A stretch of 64,000 nt of DNA from Inonotus obliquus (Eukaryota; Basidiomycota; Agaricomycetes; Hymenochaetales; Hymenochaetaceae), in contig JAJHTX010000007.1 in assembly GCA_032164295.1 (NCBI GenBank), positions 768,501-832,500 of the forward strand, in the 5' to 3' direction. Positions within the stretch are counted from its first letter, which is position 1. Each line of letters starts with the position of its first letter. Made by a program: the position numbers and the translations under genes. Below, in pieces: positions 61,877 to 64,000 of the stretch. Under the pieces are notes generated by a model. It made no database searches. It was not told where the DNA came from and worked only from the letters and a program-made list of their open reading frames with translations.

Positions 61877-62658
61877 ATGTCGACCAGTCCTCACTTCCAA
61901 GCAACATCAGAGCGCATGCTAAACTGTGTGCATGTCTTGCTCATAGCAACGGGTAGCGTTGCTTCGGTCAAGGTGCCACTCATCGTAGCCGAATTGCTCA
62001 AGGTCTGCCGTACTTCGGTTTTGTTTTGTGAACGAATACGCATGCAACAAAACAGTACGAGAATGTCCGTGTCGAGGTGATCGCAACGAATGCATCACTC
62101 ACATTTTTCGAGGGAGAGAAGATCACTGAGCTGGGATCGCGTGTATGGACGGACAAGGACGAGTGGAAGGTACGTGTCGGTCGGCGTGCAGTCGTTGCTT
62201 ATTCGACTAATTCATTGCACAGGAAGGGTACAGGATTGGTGATCCTATCTTACATATTGAACTCAGGCGATGGGCGGATATAGTACTCATCGCACCGTGC
62301 TCAGCGAATACACTGGCGAAGATGGCAGGCGGATTATGTGACAATCTTGCGGTAGGCGGATTATTCTTTCTCCTCGAAACCTTCTTTAGATTTTGATCCG
62401 TAGACCTCAGTCCTTCGAGCGTTGGCCCCAACTACTCCGACTTACGTCTTTCCGGCGATGAACACGCTTATGTACGAGCACCCACTCACCGCAGAACATC
62501 TTCGCGTTGTCAAGGACGTACTTCATTATGGGGTCGTCGGACCTATAGGAAAGAACCTGGCATGCGGTGATCTCGGTCTTGGTGCAATGTCAGAGTGGAA
62601 GGACATCGTGGAAATTGTCGTCCGTAAATTTGATTTGGCTGAATCGACACACCGATAG
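61877..62658 (+). CDS. Phosphopantothenoylcysteine decarboxylase (PPCDC), flavoprotein
   Basis: FMN enzyme that decarboxylates 4'-phosphopantothenoylcysteine in coenzyme A synthesis; in yeast the relatives are Hal3/Vhs3/Cab3. Sequence features: [20 protein letters not shown] (flavoprotein loop), [38 protein letters not shown], whose His is the catalytic one, [19 protein letters not shown], and [13 protein letters not shown], whose Asn is catalytic. The last motif is [14 protein letters not shown], with the active-site Cys. Three introns interrupt it (about 62004-62053, 62170-62221, 62353-62404). The start is [13 protein letters not shown]. The protein lacks the long acidic tail that Hal3-type regulatory subunits carry, so a direct enzymatic role is likely. 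Confidence 0.93.
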
Positions 62659-62709
62659 CAACTGTATCCAACCTACGAAACTCGTATTCTATGTGTATAT
62701 TATGAGCAA

Positions 62710-63776
62710 TTACTTGTCTAATGCGTCCCAGGCAGCTGTCTCGTCTGGACCCTTCCTTCTCGCGAAAACATGGATGTGCGCGAGTCCCTTCACGCTTTGA
62801 AGTCTCTAATTGGTGGCTGATCAGAATCCGCATCAACCGGCAAGTAAAGTCATGCTTACAGGCGGATTGACGAACCAACACGTCTCCCATTCTCGTTCCG
62901 CCCATTTCTGCACAATGAACGTCTGAACATCTGTACCACACTGCCTAACGGCTTCCTCTTCTCTCGGAGATCCCTTCGGGCTGATTACGAGCTTATCCAA
63001 AGTTACCCCCCATTCGCTAAGAGCGCCGAGATGATCAGGGAGAAGTGCCGGATCCGGTGGCGGTTCCCTGGCACCGGTAAAGCCCCAAAGACCATCCTGA
63101 GCCAAACGCGCGGAAATCTTGTCTTGCAACTCTGGTGAGAGTGTTGCGGCGATGAGTGGCATAATCAGCGAAGGAGACGGAAGAATGGGGATCTTTGTCC
63201 AGATTAACGAGTGCTCAACGTCAAGTGGCACTTGAACACATCCCATCTTTTAGTCACATTGACGTGGCCGACGGAGACCGAGCCTCACCTGAGTATGGCC
63301 AATCATTCTGTATAATGCTGACAAGGCTCGGATGGATGTCAGCTGTAAAGTAATGTTCACCCTCTCCTCGTGACCGTGAAACTCCTTCATCATCGTAGTC
63401 AAGCCCAGAGGGCATCAGTGACAATCGGTCGGGTTTGCCCCATTGCAGTCGATGACTCATCAGATAGTTTACTGCGTGACTTTCGTCAGTGATGGTCTGT
63501 AGCAGTCTGTCATCCTCACCCATTGACCCGTATGTAGCCTGTATTCCCTTGCTCCACGAACTGTATCTCTCTTGAAGTTTTTTGTCGCGCTTCAAAAGCC
63601 CAAGATCGCTTTCCGCCAGCAAAAAGATCAACAAACGAGTAAAACTGTCGTTGTGACACGTACCCGGCATTGATGAATAGCTTCAGCTGCCACCAGCTGA
63701 ACTTTGGCGCATAGTACACACGAACTTCATCGCGGGTCGGCGGACCAGTTCCAAGAGGGACGTGTTCGACAGTCAT
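62710..63776 (-). CDS. DUF3605 family protein (N-acetylglucosamine-induced protein 1-like)
   Basis: The start MTVEHVPLGTGPPTRDEVRV opens a fungal DUF3605 protein. Exons give SDLGLLKRDKKLQERYSSWS with KGIQATYGSM, QWGKPDRLSLMPSGLDYDDE, TADIHPSLVSIIQNDWPYSV, and PLDVEHSLIWTKIPI. In the family a long helix with NDWPYG and a DIVHLVVWTK strand occupy the same positions. The C-terminal part reads VQTFIVQKWAEREWETCWFV with NPPRLQSVKGLAHIHVFARR, matching the family's closing W...NPP.LKSV....H.HV pattern. Some members are named Ngag1 for induction by N-acetylglucosamine in yeast; biochemical activity is unknown. A long Pro-rich insertion (GAREPPPDPALLPDHLGALS) lies between. Stop-to-stop distance to PPCDC is 51 bases. 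Confidence 0.78.
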
Positions 63777-63833
63777 CGACGGTGCACTCGGTCAGAGTAC
63801 AAATTTGAGGTACGGATATCATAGCCACCAAAG

Positions 63834-64000
63834 CTAAGCCACGAGAATTCTCGCATCGATCACATCGCGTACCTTTCTCGTATATTTCAAGTCAACAAAT
63901 ATATAACCATTTCCATCTCCGCGCCAATCCACTGAATACTACCAAACAGCATTTAGTCACCGGAAACAGAGAAACCTTGACATTGAGCCTGGAGCCATGA
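63834..64000 (-). CDS. 3' end of an unidentified gene running off the window
   Basis: On the minus strand a last exon from about 63955 down to 63834 reads VDWRGDGNGYIFVDLKYTRK then VRDVIDARILVA and a stop. It follows a likely acceptor (GTATTCAG) and an upstream coding piece that reaches the window edge. I do not recognise the family from this fragment. It lies 57 bases beyond the DUF3605 start and is co-directional with it. Confidence 0.45.

Overview
The window is nuclear DNA from a basidiomycete fungus, most likely an Agaricomycete. The evidence is consistent short introns (about 48-65 bases, GT...AG, often with a CTNAN branch point), dense gene packing on both strands, proteins resembling families largely confined to mushroom-forming fungi (DUF6534, DUF6697, DUF3605), a mushroom-type sesquiterpene synthase, and fungal housekeeping genes. 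No rRNA, tRNA, CRISPR array or intact transposon was recognised. Family names come from recognising motifs by eye; no database search was run.

Layout. 0-6.5 kb: 3' part of a DUF6534 membrane protein (+), FEN1/RAD27 (+), an unrecognised gene with an internal exon duplication (-). 7.5-14 kb: a serine/threonine kinase with a very long disordered tail (-), and a coiled-coil/DUF6697-like gene (-). 14.1-14.5 kb: a MITE-like element with terminal inverted repeats, lying between divergent genes. 14.6-24.4 kb: a casein-kinase-1-like gene (+), ERG26 (-), borealin (+), POP1 (-), and a mitochondrial membrane protein (+). 25.2-35.5 kb: a secreted protein (+), a Nha1-type Na+/H+ antiporter (+), a COG2907-type FAD oxidoreductase (-), a secreted DNase I-fold nuclease (+), and an MBD4-like DNA glycosylase (-).

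35.7-51.6 kb is one gene, midasin (MDN1/REA1). I resolved it into 18 exons whose phases close exactly to a 4,979-residue protein. 51.6-57.5 kb: CDC123 (-), a MOB2-like kinase activator (-), and a sesquiterpene synthase (-). 57.5-60.4 kb is gene-poor, with one possible glycosyltransferase relic. 60.4-64 kb: a SAC3/GANP-like gene (-), phosphopantothenoylcysteine decarboxylase (+), a DUF3605 gene (-), and the 3' end of one further gene (-).

There is no operon-like functional unit. Most genes are housekeeping: DNA repair (FEN1, MBD4-like), mitosis (borealin, MOB2), RNA and ribosome biogenesis (POP1, midasin), translation initiation (CDC123), sterol and CoA synthesis (ERG26, PPCDC). The accessory parts are the terpene synthase, the gene-poor stretch beside it, the MITE-like element and the secreted proteins. 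I did not find a clearly new multi-gene system. The best second-look items are the MITE-like element, the 338-bp segmental duplication that carried an intron, the CK1-like kinase with an altered catalytic lysine and a SUMO-interacting motif, and the apparently isolated terpene synthase.
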